From: Streptomyces malaysiense
Lineage (GTDB): Bacteria > Actinomycetota > Actinomycetes > Streptomycetales > Streptomycetaceae
Length of the DNA: 64,000 bases
Assembly (NCBI RefSeq): GCF_000980885.2
Contig: NZ_LBDA02000036.1
Location: forward strand, 62,001 to 126,000
Reading direction: 5' to 3'
Below, piece by piece: positions 8,328 through 17,113 of the stretch. Positions within the stretch are counted from its first letter, which is position 1. Every line of letters begins with the position of its first letter. The position numbers were made by a program, and so were the translations under genes. The notes beneath the pieces are model-generated. The model searched no databases. It worked only from the letters and a program-made list of their open reading frames with translations, and was not told where the DNA came from.

Positions 8328-10448
8328 ATGTCCCACCACGGCGTCGGCCTGCGCGCGGTCCTGCGCTCGGCCGCCTTCCTCACCGCGGGCGCCCTCGCCG
8401 TACCGCTGATCGCGGGCTGCGGCTCGGACGACGACGTGGCCAAGCCCCTCGCCGCCCAGGACATCGCACTGGTCGCCCGCAGCCAGGTGGCCGACGGCGG
8501 CACCCTGAAATGGGCCGTGGACGACCTCCCGGAGACGCTGAACACCTACCAGGCCGACGCGGACACCGGGACCACTCGCGTCGCCCAGGCCACGCTGCCC
8601 TCGATGTTCCGGATGGACGCCACCGGCCGGCCGGCCGTCAACCCCGCCTACCTGGAGTCCGCCAAGGTCATCGAGACCGAGCCGCGACAGGTGGTGCTGT
8701 ACAAGCTGAACCAGCAGGCCGTGTGGAGCGACGGCCGGGAGATCGGCGCCGCCGACTTCGTCGCCCAGTGGCGCGCCCTGTCCGGCAAGGACAGCGCCTA
8801 CTGGACCGCGCGCAACGCCGGGTACGACCGCATCGAGAAGATCGAGCGCGGCGCCAACGACCTCCAGGTCCGGGTCACCTTCTCCCGCCCCTACGCCGAC
8901 TGGAAGTCGCTCTTCTCGCCGCTGTACCCGAAGGACGTCATGGGCACCCCGGACGCCTTCAACGACGGTGCCCGCCGCAAGCTGGCCGTCAGCGCGGGTC
9001 CCTTCAAGGTGGACAAGGTCGACACCATCGCCCAGGACATCGTCCTCACCCGCAACCCCCGCTGGTGGGGCAAGCCGGCGAAGCTCGACCAGATCGTGCT
9101 GCACACCGTGCCGCGCGACAAGCGGGTCGGCGCGCTCGCCGACGGCACCGCGGACCTCGCCGACCTCGACCCGGCCGACGCCGAACGGATCGGGCTCGCC
9201 GCGAGCGGCAAGGGCGGCTCCTCCCCGCTCCGGGGCGGTGGCAGGACGTCCCTGTCGACGCTGCGCTCCTGGGCGCGCGCGCACGGGCTCGACCCCGCCG
9301 ACGTCAAGGCGGGCCGCACCGAGCTCGCCAAGGCGATCACCGAGTACCTGGCCCAGCAGACGGCCCTCAAGTCCTACGGCGTCCGCAAGTCCCTGGAGCC
9401 CTCCTACACCCAGCTCGCCCTGAACGGCGCCTCCGGGCCGCTCGCCGACGAGCGGGTCCGCCGGGCCGTCGCGCGCGCCCTGGACCGCAAGGAGATCGCC
9501 CGCCTGGTGCTCACCCCGCTGGGGCTGCCCGCCGTACCCGTCGGCAGCCATCTCGCGCTGTCCGGGCAGCCGGCGTACGCCGACGACAGCGGGGCGCTGG
9601 GCGCGCAGGACACCAAGGCGGCGCAGGCGCTGCTCGCGGACGCCGGCTGGGTGGCCGGCGGCCCGGTCAAGGAGGAGAAGAAGGGGCAGAAGGCGGCGGG
9701 ACCGCAGAGCGACCAGGAGGAGAAGTCGGACGGCGGCCACGACGGCGAGTACATCGTCGGCGAGGACAACAAGGGCGACGCCGGCGGCAAGCACCTCGCG
9801 GAGGAGGGCCGGCACGGAGGAGCGGCGGGCGCCTACGCCCCCAAGGGCACGGCGGCGCCGGCCGGGGCCAAGGCAGGGCCGCTCGCCAAGGACGGCAAGG
9901 CGCTCACCCTCCGCTTCGTGCTGCCCTCCGGGCCCGGCTCGGACACGCTGAACACCGTCGCCACGCGGATCTCGGCGATGCTGGACCGGATCGGGATCGT
10001 CACGACGATCACCAAGGTGTCCGACGAGAGCTACTTCAAGGACCACATCGCCGCGGGTGACTTCGATCTCGCGCTGTACTCCTGGCCGTCCTCCGCCTTC
10101 CCCGCGACGGACGCCCGGCCGATCTACGCCAAGCCGCTGCCCGGCGCGGACGGCTCGGTGAACGTCGAGCAGAACTACACGCGGGTCGGCACCGACAAGG
10201 TCGACCAGCTCTTCGAGCAGGCGGCGACGACGCTGGACGAGGGTGAGGAGAAGTCCCTGATCCGGGAGGCCGACACCCGTATCTGGGCCGCCGCCGGCTC
10301 GATCCCGCTCTACCAGCGCCCGCAGCTGGTGGGGGCTCGGAAGAACCTGGTCAACGCGGGGGCGTTCGGCTTCCAGACACCGGTGTACGAGGACATGGGA
10401 TTCCTGAAGAAGGGGGCCAGGGTCTCGGCGAGCCCGTCCCAGGGCTGA
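8328..10448 (+). CDS. LpqW-like lipoprotein, family 5 extracellular solute-binding fold
   Basis: 706 residues; ATG at 8328 with GGAGGT seven bases upstream. The signal peptide ends in a lipobox (PLIAGC, C31), so the protein is anchored outside the membrane. The rest is the DppA/OppA-type binding fold: TLNTYQADADTG near the N-terminus, then VWSDGREIGAADFV, and YLAQQTALKSYGV in the middle. Residues about 445-522 are a Lys/Glu/Gly-rich, apparently disordered insertion inside the fold. No permease or ATPase gene is adjacent, and it lies directly before typA, as lpqW does in Mycobacterium tuberculosis. LpqW there takes part in lipoglycan biosynthesis rather than peptide uptake, so this orphan may act in the cell envelope. 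That is an inference from position. Confidence 0.85.
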   Translation: MSHHGVGLRAVLRSAAFLTAGALAVPLIAGCGSDDDVAKPLAAQDIALVARSQVADGGTLKWAVDDLPETLNTYQADADTGTTRVAQATLPSMFRMDATGRPAVNPAYLESAKVIETEPRQVVLYKLNQQAVWSDGREIGAADFVAQWRALSGKDSAYWTARNAGYDRIEKIERGANDLQVRVTFSRPYADWKSLFSPLYPKDVMGTPDAFNDGARRKLAVSAGPFKVDKVDTIAQDIVLTRNPRWWGKPAKLDQIVLHTVPRDKRVGALADGTADLADLDPADAERIGLAASGKGGSSPLRGGGRTSLSTLRSWARAHGLDPADVKAGRTELAKAITEYLAQQTALKSYGVRKSLEPSYTQLALNGASGPLADERVRRAVARALDRKEIARLVLTPLGLPAVPVGSHLALSGQPAYADDSGALGAQDTKAAQALLADAGWVAGGPVKEEKKGQKAAGPQSDQEEKSDGGHDGEYIVGEDNKGDAGGKHLAEEGRHGGAAGAYAPKGTAAPAGAKAGPLAKDGKALTLRFVLPSGPGSDTLNTVATRISAMLDRIGIVTTITKVSDESYFKDHIAAGDFDLALYSWPSSAFPATDARPIYAKPLPGADGSVNVEQNYTRVGTDKVDQLFEQAATTLDEGEEKSLIREADTRIWAAAGSIPLYQRPQLVGARKNLVNAGAFGFQTPVYEDMGFLKKGARVSASPSQG

Positions 10449-10589
10449 GGGGGGACGGAGGCCCTGCGGAGGACGGCCCGGCCGGGGCCACGTACCATGG
10501 GGTGAGGCCGTGGCGTGTCAAGCCCGGCAGGCCCGCGTCACGGACGTACGCAGCAGGGCCTTCTCACCACTTCGGGAGTACGCCGCACT

Positions 10590-12497
10590 ATGGCCACGCG
10601 CCACGACATCCGCAACGTCGCCATCGTCGCCCACGTCGACCACGGCAAGACCACCATCGTCGACGGCATGCTGAAGCAGGCCGGCGCGTTCGCCGCCCAC
10701 CAGCTCGACCAGGTCGACGACCGGGTCATGGACTCGAACGACCTGGAGCGTGAGAAGGGCATCACGATCCTCGCCAAGAACACGGCGGTGAAGTACCACC
10801 CCAAGGACGGCGGGGAGCCCATCACCATCAACATCATCGACACCCCCGGCCACGCCGACTTCGGTGGCGAGGTCGAGCGCGGTCTGTCGATGGTCGACGG
10901 CGTGGTGCTGCTGGTGGACGCCTCCGAGGGTCCGCTGCCGCAGACCCGGTTCGTGCTGCGCAAGGCGCTCCAGCAGCGTCTGCCCGTCATCCTGTGCATC
11001 AACAAGACGGACCGCCCGGACGCCCGCATCGACGAGGTCGTCAACGAGACGTACGACCTCTTCCTCGACCTGGACGCGGACGAGGAGCAGATCGAGTTCC
11101 CGATCGTCTACGCCTGCGGCCGTGACGGCGTCGCGTCGCTGACCAAGCCGCAGGACGGCACCGTCCCGGCGGACAGCGACAGCCTGGAGCCGTTCTTCTC
11201 CACGATCCTGGAGCACATCCCGGCTCCGGCGTACGAGGAGGGCGCGCCGCTCCAGGCCCACGTCACCAACCTCGACGCCGACAACTTCCTCGGCCGTATC
11301 GCGCTGCTCCGCGTCGAGCAGGGCGAGCTGCGCAAGGGCCAGACCGTGGCCTGGATCAAGCGCGACGGCTCGATCGGCAACGTGCGCATCACCGAGCTGA
11401 TGATGACCGAGGCGCTCACCCGCAAGCCCGCCGAGGTGGCCGGCCCCGGTGACATCTGCGCCGTCGCCGGTATCCCGGACATCATGATCGGCGAGACCCT
11501 GGCCGACCCGGAGAACCCGGTAGCGCTGCCGCTGATCACGGTGGACGAGCCGGCGATCTCCATGGTCATCGGCACCAACACCTCGCCGCTGGTCGGCCGC
11601 GGCGGCACCGGCAAGGGCGCCGACGCGAAGGCGGCCGTCAAGGACCGCAAGGTCACCGCCCGCCAGGTCAAGGACCGCCTGGACCGCGAGCTGATCGGTA
11701 ACGTCTCGCTGCGTGTCCTGGACACCGAGCGCCCCGACGCCTGGGAGGTGCAGGGCCGCGGTGAGCTGGCGCTGGCCATCCTGGTCGAGCAGATGCGCCG
11801 CGAGGGCTACGAGCTGACCGTCGGCAAGCCCCAGGTCGTCACCCGGGAGATCGACGGCAAGGTCCACGAGCCGGTCGAGCGCATGACCATCGACGTGCCC
11901 GAGGAGCACATGGGTGCCGTCACCCAGCTCATGGGCGTTCGCAAGGGCCGCATGGACAACATGTCGAACCACGGCTCCGGCTGGGTGCGCATGGAGTTCG
12001 TGGTCCCCTCCCGCGGTCTGATCGGTTTCCGCACCGAGTTCCTGACCCAGACCCGCGGTACCGGCATCGGCCACTCCATCCACGAGGGCCACGAGCCCTG
12101 GTTCGGCACCCTCACGACCCGCAACAACGGTTCGCTGGTGGCCGACCGCTCCGGCGCCGTCACCGCGTTCGCGATGACGAACCTCCAGGAGCGCGGCGTG
12201 CTCTTCGTGGACCCGGGCACCGAGGTGTACGAGGGCATGATCGTCGGTGAGAACTCGCGCGCCGACGACATGGACGTGAACATCACCAAGGAGAAGAAGC
12301 TCACGAACATGCGGTCCTCGTCGGCCGACTCGTTCGAGGCGATCGTCCCGCCGCGCAAGCTGTCGCTGGAGCAGTCGCTGGAGTTCTGCCGCGACGACGA
12401 GTGCGTCGAGGTGACCCCGGAGGCCGTTCGCATCCGCAAGGTGAACCTCGACCAGCGTGAGCGCGCCCGCGCCGCGAGCCGCGCCAAGCACGGCTGA
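10590..12497 (+). CDS. typA: Translational GTPase TypA/BipA
   Basis: 635 residues, ATG at 10590 with CGGGAG about 12 bases upstream. The G domain is complete: AHVDHGKTT (P loop), the switch I region REKGITILAKN, DTPGHADFG (G3) and NKTDRPDAR (G4). EF-G-like domains II, III and V and the BipA-specific C-terminal region follow (GTGIGHSIHEGHEPW, NSRADDMDVNITKEKKLTNMRSS). TypA binds ribosomes in a GTP-dependent way and supports ribosome assembly and stress growth. It is followed by a strong terminator, which isolates it from the bldK operon. Confidence 0.97.
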   Translation: MATRHDIRNVAIVAHVDHGKTTIVDGMLKQAGAFAAHQLDQVDDRVMDSNDLEREKGITILAKNTAVKYHPKDGGEPITINIIDTPGHADFGGEVERGLSMVDGVVLLVDASEGPLPQTRFVLRKALQQRLPVILCINKTDRPDARIDEVVNETYDLFLDLDADEEQIEFPIVYACGRDGVASLTKPQDGTVPADSDSLEPFFSTILEHIPAPAYEEGAPLQAHVTNLDADNFLGRIALLRVEQGELRKGQTVAWIKRDGSIGNVRITELMMTEALTRKPAEVAGPGDICAVAGIPDIMIGETLADPENPVALPLITVDEPAISMVIGTNTSPLVGRGGTGKGADAKAAVKDRKVTARQVKDRLDRELIGNVSLRVLDTERPDAWEVQGRGELALAILVEQMRREGYELTVGKPQVVTREIDGKVHEPVERMTIDVPEEHMGAVTQLMGVRKGRMDNMSNHGSGWVRMEFVVPSRGLIGFRTEFLTQTRGTGIGHSIHEGHEPWFGTLTTRNNGSLVADRSGAVTAFAMTNLQERGVLFVDPGTEVYEGMIVGENSRADDMDVNITKEKKLTNMRSSSADSFEAIVPPRKLSLEQSLEFCRDDECVEVTPEAVRIRKVNLDQRERARAASRAKHG

Positions 12498-12511
12498 TCC
12501 AGGGCCACTTG

Positions 12512-12550
12512 AACCCGGGTTCCCCCATGGTGGGGGGACCCGGGTTTTTT
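12512..12550 (+). terminator. Rho-independent terminator after typA
   Basis: The arms AACCCGGGTTCCCCC (12512-12526) and GGGGGGACCCGGGTT (12532-12546) pair at 14 of 15 positions around a five-base loop and run into six T residues. It starts 14 bp after the typA stop. Confidence 0.9.
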
Positions 12551-13043
12551 GCAACCCGTTTTCCAGTGGTGTATGTCCGACATGCGGAGATCGTTGCCCG
12601 ATACCCATGTAACAAGTCCGTTTCGCGCCTTCTTCGGGCAGACGCTTTGTCCAGATTTTGAAAGGTCTGGGCGACAGCTGTGACTGAATCGAGATCTACG
12701 GGCAGTGGTCGCTGGTTCCGCCCATGGCAGATAGTTAGCCGCGTAGCGCTCGGGTCAATGGGTCACGCGCTGTGGGGACAGTTGCGTCGACTCACGAGCA
12801 TCAAGGGGTGCCTGAGCCTCCGTCAGGGGTGTCGGAGGCAAGGCCGGAACCCCCTCCTGTAGGTGAACGCGTGCAGTCGTGAGGAGGAACACCCATGTGC
12901 GGTGTCATGAGCAGCAGCTGGATCGGTTCTTCGCTTCCCGTCGTGTGACCAGGTCTTTGAACTACGCGCGTCCGCCTTTGGGTTCGCGCGTCCTAGGAGT
13001 ACCCGGGCACCACTCACACCCATAACTGTGAAACGGACGAACC
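12551..13043 (+). promoter_or_regulatory. bldK leader and promoter region
   Basis: About 490 bp between the typA terminator and bldKA without a conventional gene. It contains a hairpin with arms GCCTCCG (12816-12822) and CGGAGGC (12833-12839), a 17-codon frame at 12895-12948 with a strong ribosome binding site, and a second hairpin with arms ACGCGCG (12964-12970) and CGCGCGT (12985-12991), 53 bp before the bldKA start. Such a layout suggests a long, structured 5' leader. I cannot place the promoter boxes reliably. Confidence 0.5.
12895..12948 (+). CDS. Candidate 17-residue leader peptide in the bldK leader
   Basis: ATG at 12895 is preceded by GAGGAGGAA with ideal spacing, a better ribosome binding site than that of bldKA itself. 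The frame reads MCGVMSSSWIGSSLPVV and stops at 12948, 95 bp before bldKA. It has three consecutive AGC serine codons and lies between two hairpins. It has no signal sequence. It could be a regulatory upstream ORF (attenuation or translational coupling) or, less likely, a peptide product. I know of no described peptide like it. Coding cannot be proved from one sequence. Confidence 0.45.
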   Translation: MCGVMSSSWIGSSLPVV

Positions 13044-14072
13044 GTGACAAGTCCTATCGATATGGGGGGCGGCGGAACCACGGTCGTCTCCGGCGAACCA
13101 GGGCCGAAGGCGACGGGCGGGGCCCCGCTGACGGGCCGGTCCCCCGGCCAGCTGATGTGGACGCGCTTCAAGCGTGACCGCACCGGCGTGATATCGGCCT
13201 ACGTGGTGGGCTTCTTCTTCCTGGTCGGCCTGCTCGCGCCGCTGATCTCGAAGCTGTACGGCAAGAACCCGTACACGGTCTACGCGGACGAGCGCCCGGA
13301 CCTCTTCGACAGCGCCGGCGTGCCGGTGCACCCCAACGGCGGAATCAGTGGCCAGTTCTGGTTCGGTCTCGAACCCGGCAACGGCTACGACGTCTTCACC
13401 AAGCTCGTCTACGGCATCCGCACCTCGCTGATGATCTCCGTCGCCGTCACCGTCGCGGTCGTCGTCACCGGCATCCTGCTCGGTGTCGCGGCCGGCTACC
13501 TCGGCGGCCGGACCGACTACTTCATCGGCCGGGTCATCGACTTCCTGCTCGCCTTCCCCGCGCAGCTGTTCTTCATCGCGAGCATGCCGGTCGTGGTCTC
13601 CCTGTTCGTCAGCCCGCGCGACGAGACGCCGACCTACGTCCGGGTGGTCGCGCTGATCATCGTCCAGTGGTTCCTGGGCTGGATGGGCCTCGGCCGGATC
13701 CTGCGCGGCACCGCACTCGCCCTGCGCGAACGGGAGTTCATCGAGGCGGCGAAGGTCAGCGGGGCCTCGCCCTGGCGGATCATCCGCAAGGAGATCCTGC
13801 CGAACATCGTCACCCCGCTGCTGGTGCAGGCGACGTATCTGCTGCCCAACTTCGTGACCGCCGAGGCCGGTCTGTCGTATCTGGGCGTGGGCATCGTCGA
13901 ACCGACGCCGGACTGGGGGCAGATGTTCTCCAAGGCGTCCACCGAACTGGTGATGCAGAACGACATCACCTACATGTTCTTCCCGGGCATCTCGATGATC
14001 GTCTTCGTCGTGGCCTTCAACCTGCTCGGCGACTCGGTCCGCGACGCGTTCGACCCCAAGACCGCGCGCTGA
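13044..14072 (+). CDS. bldKA: Oligopeptide ABC importer permease (DppC/OppC type), BldKA
   Basis: 342 residues. GTG at 13044 gives an MTSP N-terminus that matches the paralogous permease at 26774, which supports this start; the Shine-Dalgarno is weak (GGACGA). It has an N-terminal hydrophobic segment after a basic region, then five further membrane segments. The EAA loop EFIEAAKVSGASPWRIIRKEILPN contacts the ATPase. A sizeable extracytoplasmic loop (residues about 75-115) follows the first segment, as in the OppC_N family. It is the first gene of the five-gene bldK operon, which imports an extracellular oligopeptide signal needed for aerial hyphae in S. coelicolor. The assignment rests on gene order next to typA and on operon content. 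Confidence 0.9.
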   Translation: MTSPIDMGGGGTTVVSGEPGPKATGGAPLTGRSPGQLMWTRFKRDRTGVISAYVVGFFFLVGLLAPLISKLYGKNPYTVYADERPDLFDSAGVPVHPNGGISGQFWFGLEPGNGYDVFTKLVYGIRTSLMISVAVTVAVVVTGILLGVAAGYLGGRTDYFIGRVIDFLLAFPAQLFFIASMPVVVSLFVSPRDETPTYVRVVALIIVQWFLGWMGLGRILRGTALALREREFIEAAKVSGASPWRIIRKEILPNIVTPLLVQATYLLPNFVTAEAGLSYLGVGIVEPTPDWGQMFSKASTELVMQNDITYMFFPGISMIVFVVAFNLLGDSVRDAFDPKTAR

Positions 14073-14096
14073 CCCACGGCCGAAGCCGCCGACGGG

Positions 14097-14110
14097 GAAC
14101 GGGCCCGTTC
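14097..14110. promoter_or_regulatory. 14-bp perfect palindrome between bldKA and bldKB
   Basis: GAACGGGCCCGTTC is a perfect dyad 25 bp after the bldKA stop. It could be a protein-binding site or a small mRNA hairpin. There is no T-run. Confidence 0.4.
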
Positions 14111-14227
14111 GGCAACTCCTCAGTACCGCACGGCACTTCAGCACTCCTCGTACCACGCCAGAGTCCTTTTCGTACCGGTGGGGCACAGAACGCACTGGTG
14201 ACACACAGATGGGTGGGAATCCTCGTG

Positions 14228-16036
14228 ATGAGTAGGGGCGGACGCCACGCATACGGCGCACTCTCCGTGCTCGCGGCCGGAGCTCTTGTGCTCACCGGTT
14301 GCAGCAAGGGCGGCAGCGACGCGGGCGACAACAAGAAGCAGGACGAGCAGAACGCGCAGCGCCAGCAGGCCTCCATCAAGTTCGGCGACGCGGCCGACTC
14401 CACCGGGCCCGCCCCCGCCGTGCCCGGCGCCAAGAACGGCGGCAGCATGGAGGTCCTCCAGCGCGACAGCTACGCGCACCTGGACCCCGCGCAGATCTAC
14501 GTCAACGACGAGATGACGGTGGCCCAGCTGATCCACCGCGGCCTCACCGGCTACAAGGCGACCAGCAACGACGGCAAGCAGCACGAGGTGGTCGGCGACC
14601 TCGCCACCGACTCCGGCACCACCACCGACGGCGGCAAGACCTGGAAGTACACGCTCAAGGACGGCATCAAGTTCGCCGACGGCACACCGATCACCTCCAA
14701 GGACGTCCGCCAGACCTTCGAGCGGCTCTTCGCCCCGTTCATCAACCAGGGCCCGACGTACATCCAGCAGTGGCTCGCGGACACCACCGGCACCGGCTAC
14801 CGCAAGCTGCTGCCCGACGGTCCCTACAAGGGCAAGCACCTGCCCGACAGCGTCCTGTCCACGCCGGACGACAAGACCATCGTCTTCCACTTCCAGAAGC
14901 CCCACCCGGACCTGCCGTACGCCCTGGCCATGGCCGGCTACTCCGTCGTCTCCGCCAAGGGCGACACCAAGGAGAAGTACGACAAGAAGCCGGTCACCAG
15001 CGGCCCGTACAAGATCCAGTCGTTCAAGTCCGGCAAGTCGATGGTGCTGGTCAAGAACCCCGACTGGGACCCGAAGACGGACCCGATCCGCCACCAGTAC
15101 GTGGACCGGTTCAACATCACCTTCAACCAGCAGTTCGAGGCGTCCACCAAGGCGCTGCTCGCCGACAGCGGACCCGACAGGACCGGCATCAGCTGGAACA
15201 ACCAGGTCGACGCGGGCAACCTGTCCGAGGTGCTGCGGGACCCGAAGCTCAAGTCCCGGGTGGTCTCCGGCTACCAGCCGTACGTGGGCCAGATGAACAT
15301 CAACATGAGCAAGCCCGAGATGAAGGACATCCGGGTCCGCCAGGCCATCGCGTACGCCCTGCCGGTCACCCCCTTCGTCCGGGCCTACGGCGGCACCGAC
15401 GCCATGGAAGTCGCCGGCGGCCTGATCAGCCCGACCGTCAGCGGCTACGACCCCAAGTTCGACCCCTACGGCAAGAAGAAGAAGCCCGCGGGCGACCCCG
15501 CCAAGGCGCACGCCCTGCTCAAGGCGGCCGGCAAGCTCAACATGAAGCTGACCTTCGGCTACATCAACACCCCCGAGGGCCAGCAGTACTCCACCGCCAT
15601 GGCGGCCGGTCTGAAGAAGGCCGGCTTCGACGTCCAGCGCCAGGAGATCCCGGCCGAGACCTTCTACGACCAGGTCTCCAAGCTGAACAACACCTACGAC
15701 ATCTTCCACACCGCCTGGGGCGCCGACTGGCCGTCCGCCTCCACGGTCCTGCCCCCGCTGTACGACGGCCGGCAGATCGCCGACGGCGCGGCGAACTACT
15801 CGCAGGTCAACGACCCGCACGTGAACAGCGAGATCGACCGCATCAACACCATCACCGACCCGGTGAAGTCCGCGGCCGAGTGGGAGAAGCTCGACAAGTA
15901 CCTCCTGACCAAGGTCATCAACGAGGTGCCGACCGCCTACTACAAGCAGACCCAGATCGCCGGCTCCAAGGTCGGCGGCCTCGTCTACGACGACGTGATC
16001 GGCGGCGTCGACCCGCGTCGCCTCTACATCAAGTAA
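14228..16036 (+). CDS. bldKB: Oligopeptide-binding lipoprotein BldKB
   Basis: 602 residues; ATG at 14228 (GTG at 14225 is an alternative). The signal peptide ends in the lipobox VLTGC, lipidated at C25, with a Sec-type n-region (no twin arginine). The mature part is the family 5 solute-binding fold: YAHLDPAQIYVNDE, GIKFADGTPITSKDVRQTFERLF, TSGPYKIQSFKSGKSMVLVKNPDWDP and MNINMSKPEMKDIRVRQAI. The protein captures extracellular oligopeptides and delivers them to BldKA/BldKC. A 155-bp gap with a 14-bp palindrome (14097-14110) separates it from bldKA, and a very strong hairpin follows it, so its transcript level may differ from that of the permeases. Confidence 0.92.
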   Translation: MSRGGRHAYGALSVLAAGALVLTGCSKGGSDAGDNKKQDEQNAQRQQASIKFGDAADSTGPAPAVPGAKNGGSMEVLQRDSYAHLDPAQIYVNDEMTVAQLIHRGLTGYKATSNDGKQHEVVGDLATDSGTTTDGGKTWKYTLKDGIKFADGTPITSKDVRQTFERLFAPFINQGPTYIQQWLADTTGTGYRKLLPDGPYKGKHLPDSVLSTPDDKTIVFHFQKPHPDLPYALAMAGYSVVSAKGDTKEKYDKKPVTSGPYKIQSFKSGKSMVLVKNPDWDPKTDPIRHQYVDRFNITFNQQFEASTKALLADSGPDRTGISWNNQVDAGNLSEVLRDPKLKSRVVSGYQPYVGQMNINMSKPEMKDIRVRQAIAYALPVTPFVRAYGGTDAMEVAGGLISPTVSGYDPKFDPYGKKKKPAGDPAKAHALLKAAGKLNMKLTFGYINTPEGQQYSTAMAAGLKKAGFDVQRQEIPAETFYDQVSKLNNTYDIFHTAWGADWPSASTVLPPLYDGRQIADGAANYSQVNDPHVNSEIDRINTITDPVKSAAEWEKLDKYLLTKVINEVPTAYYKQTQIAGSKVGGLVYDDVIGGVDPRRLYIK

Positions 16037-16047
16037 CCGTCCTCCGC

Positions 16048-16086
16048 CGGTACCGGCGCGCCCCACCGCGGGGCGCGCCGGTACCG
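16048..16086 (+). other. Perfect 17-bp hairpin between bldKB and bldKC
   Basis: Arms CGGTACCGGCGCGCCCC (16048-16064) and GGGGCGCGCCGGTACCG (16070-16086) pair perfectly around a five-base loop, beginning 12 bp after the bldKB stop. There is no T-run. It fits an mRNA-stabilising or partial-termination element that would raise binding protein relative to permease, as known for other binding-protein operons. A hairpin occurs at the same place in the paralogous operon. Confidence 0.8.
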
Positions 16087-16119
16087 ACCGGACCGCCGAC
16101 GTCTGAGAGCTGCCCTGTC

Positions 16120-17100
16120 ATGCTGCGCTTCCTCGTCCGCCGGATCATCGGTGCCGTCGTCATTCTGTTTCTGCTGAGCATCGTCACGTTCGTGCTGTTC
16201 TTCGGGGTGCCCCGGGACCCGGCGCTGCTGATGTGCGGCAAGACCTGCAACCCGGACAGCATCGCGAACATCCACCATGTGCTCGGCCTGGACAAACCCA
16301 TCACCGAGCAGTACTGGATCTTCCTGCACAACCTTGTCGCGGGCAGCGACCAGTTCGCCCAAGGGCCCTGCCCCGCCCCCTGTTTCGGATACTCGTACCA
16401 CACCAACGACCTGGTCTGGTCCACCCTGATGGACCGGTTGCCCACCACCGTCTCGCTCACCCTCGGCGCGGCCGTCTGCTTCCTGGTCGTCGGACTCGGC
16501 ACCGGCCTGCTCGCGGCGTGGCGCCGCGGCACGCTGGTCGACAAGACGGCCACCGCGGGCGCCATGGTCATCAGTTCGCTCCAGATCTACTTCATCGGCC
16601 CGCTCGCCCTCGCGATCCTCGTCTACCAGACCCACTGGTTCGACAAGCCCGCCTACAACGAGTTCACCGGCGACCCGCTGAGCTGGTTCACCGGGCTGAT
16701 CATCCCCTGGGTGGTGCTGTCCACGATCTTCGCCGCGCAGTACACCCGTATGGCGCGCTCCGCGATGATCGAGCAGCTCCAGGAGGAACACGTACGCACC
16801 GCACGCGCCAAGGGCATGTCCCGGAGTTACGTCTTCTTCCGCTACGCCTGGCGCGGCTCGCTGATCCCGATCGTCACCATCTTCGGCATCGACCTCGGCT
16901 CCCTGCTCGGCGGCGCCATCATCACCGAGTACACCTTCGGCCTGCCGGGTCTCGGCCAACTCGCCGTGCAGTCCGTGTTCTTCAGCGACCTGCCGCTGCT
17001 GCTCGGGGTGATGCTGTTCGCCGCCACCATGATCCTGGTCTTCAACATCGTCGTCGACGCCACGTACGCCTTCATCGACCCGCGCGTGCGGCTGTCCTAG
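16120..17100 (+). CDS. bldKC: Oligopeptide ABC importer permease (DppB/OppB type), BldKC
   Basis: 326 residues, ATG at 16120. The N-terminal MLRFLVRRIIGA followed by a hydrophobic helix and FGVPRDPALLMCGK is the classic OppB start. About six membrane segments follow. The EAA loop EEHVRTARAKGMSRSYVFFRYAWRGS precedes IVTIFGIDLGSLLGGAIITEYTFGLPGLG. A Cys-rich external stretch (MCGKTCN, later CPAPCFGYS) is shared with the paralogue at 22828-23808 but not with the third importer. It forms the membrane channel with BldKA. Confidence 0.92.
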   Translation: MLRFLVRRIIGAVVILFLLSIVTFVLFFGVPRDPALLMCGKTCNPDSIANIHHVLGLDKPITEQYWIFLHNLVAGSDQFAQGPCPAPCFGYSYHTNDLVWSTLMDRLPTTVSLTLGAAVCFLVVGLGTGLLAAWRRGTLVDKTATAGAMVISSLQIYFIGPLALAILVYQTHWFDKPAYNEFTGDPLSWFTGLIIPWVVLSTIFAAQYTRMARSAMIEQLQEEHVRTARAKGMSRSYVFFRYAWRGSLIPIVTIFGIDLGSLLGGAIITEYTFGLPGLGQLAVQSVFFSDLPLLLGVMLFAATMILVFNIVVDATYAFIDPRVRLS

Positions 17101-17113
17101 AGGAGAGACACCC

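Noticed and set aside
12518..12608. Long minus-strand frame across typA (10518-12608)
   Set aside because: It is the antisense shadow of typA, a common effect of G/C third-position bias; the translation has no recognisable motif.
12680..12862. 60-codon plus-strand frame upstream of bldKA
   Set aside because: No ribosome binding site before its ATG-like start, codon positions without G/C bias, and it crosses the leader hairpin.
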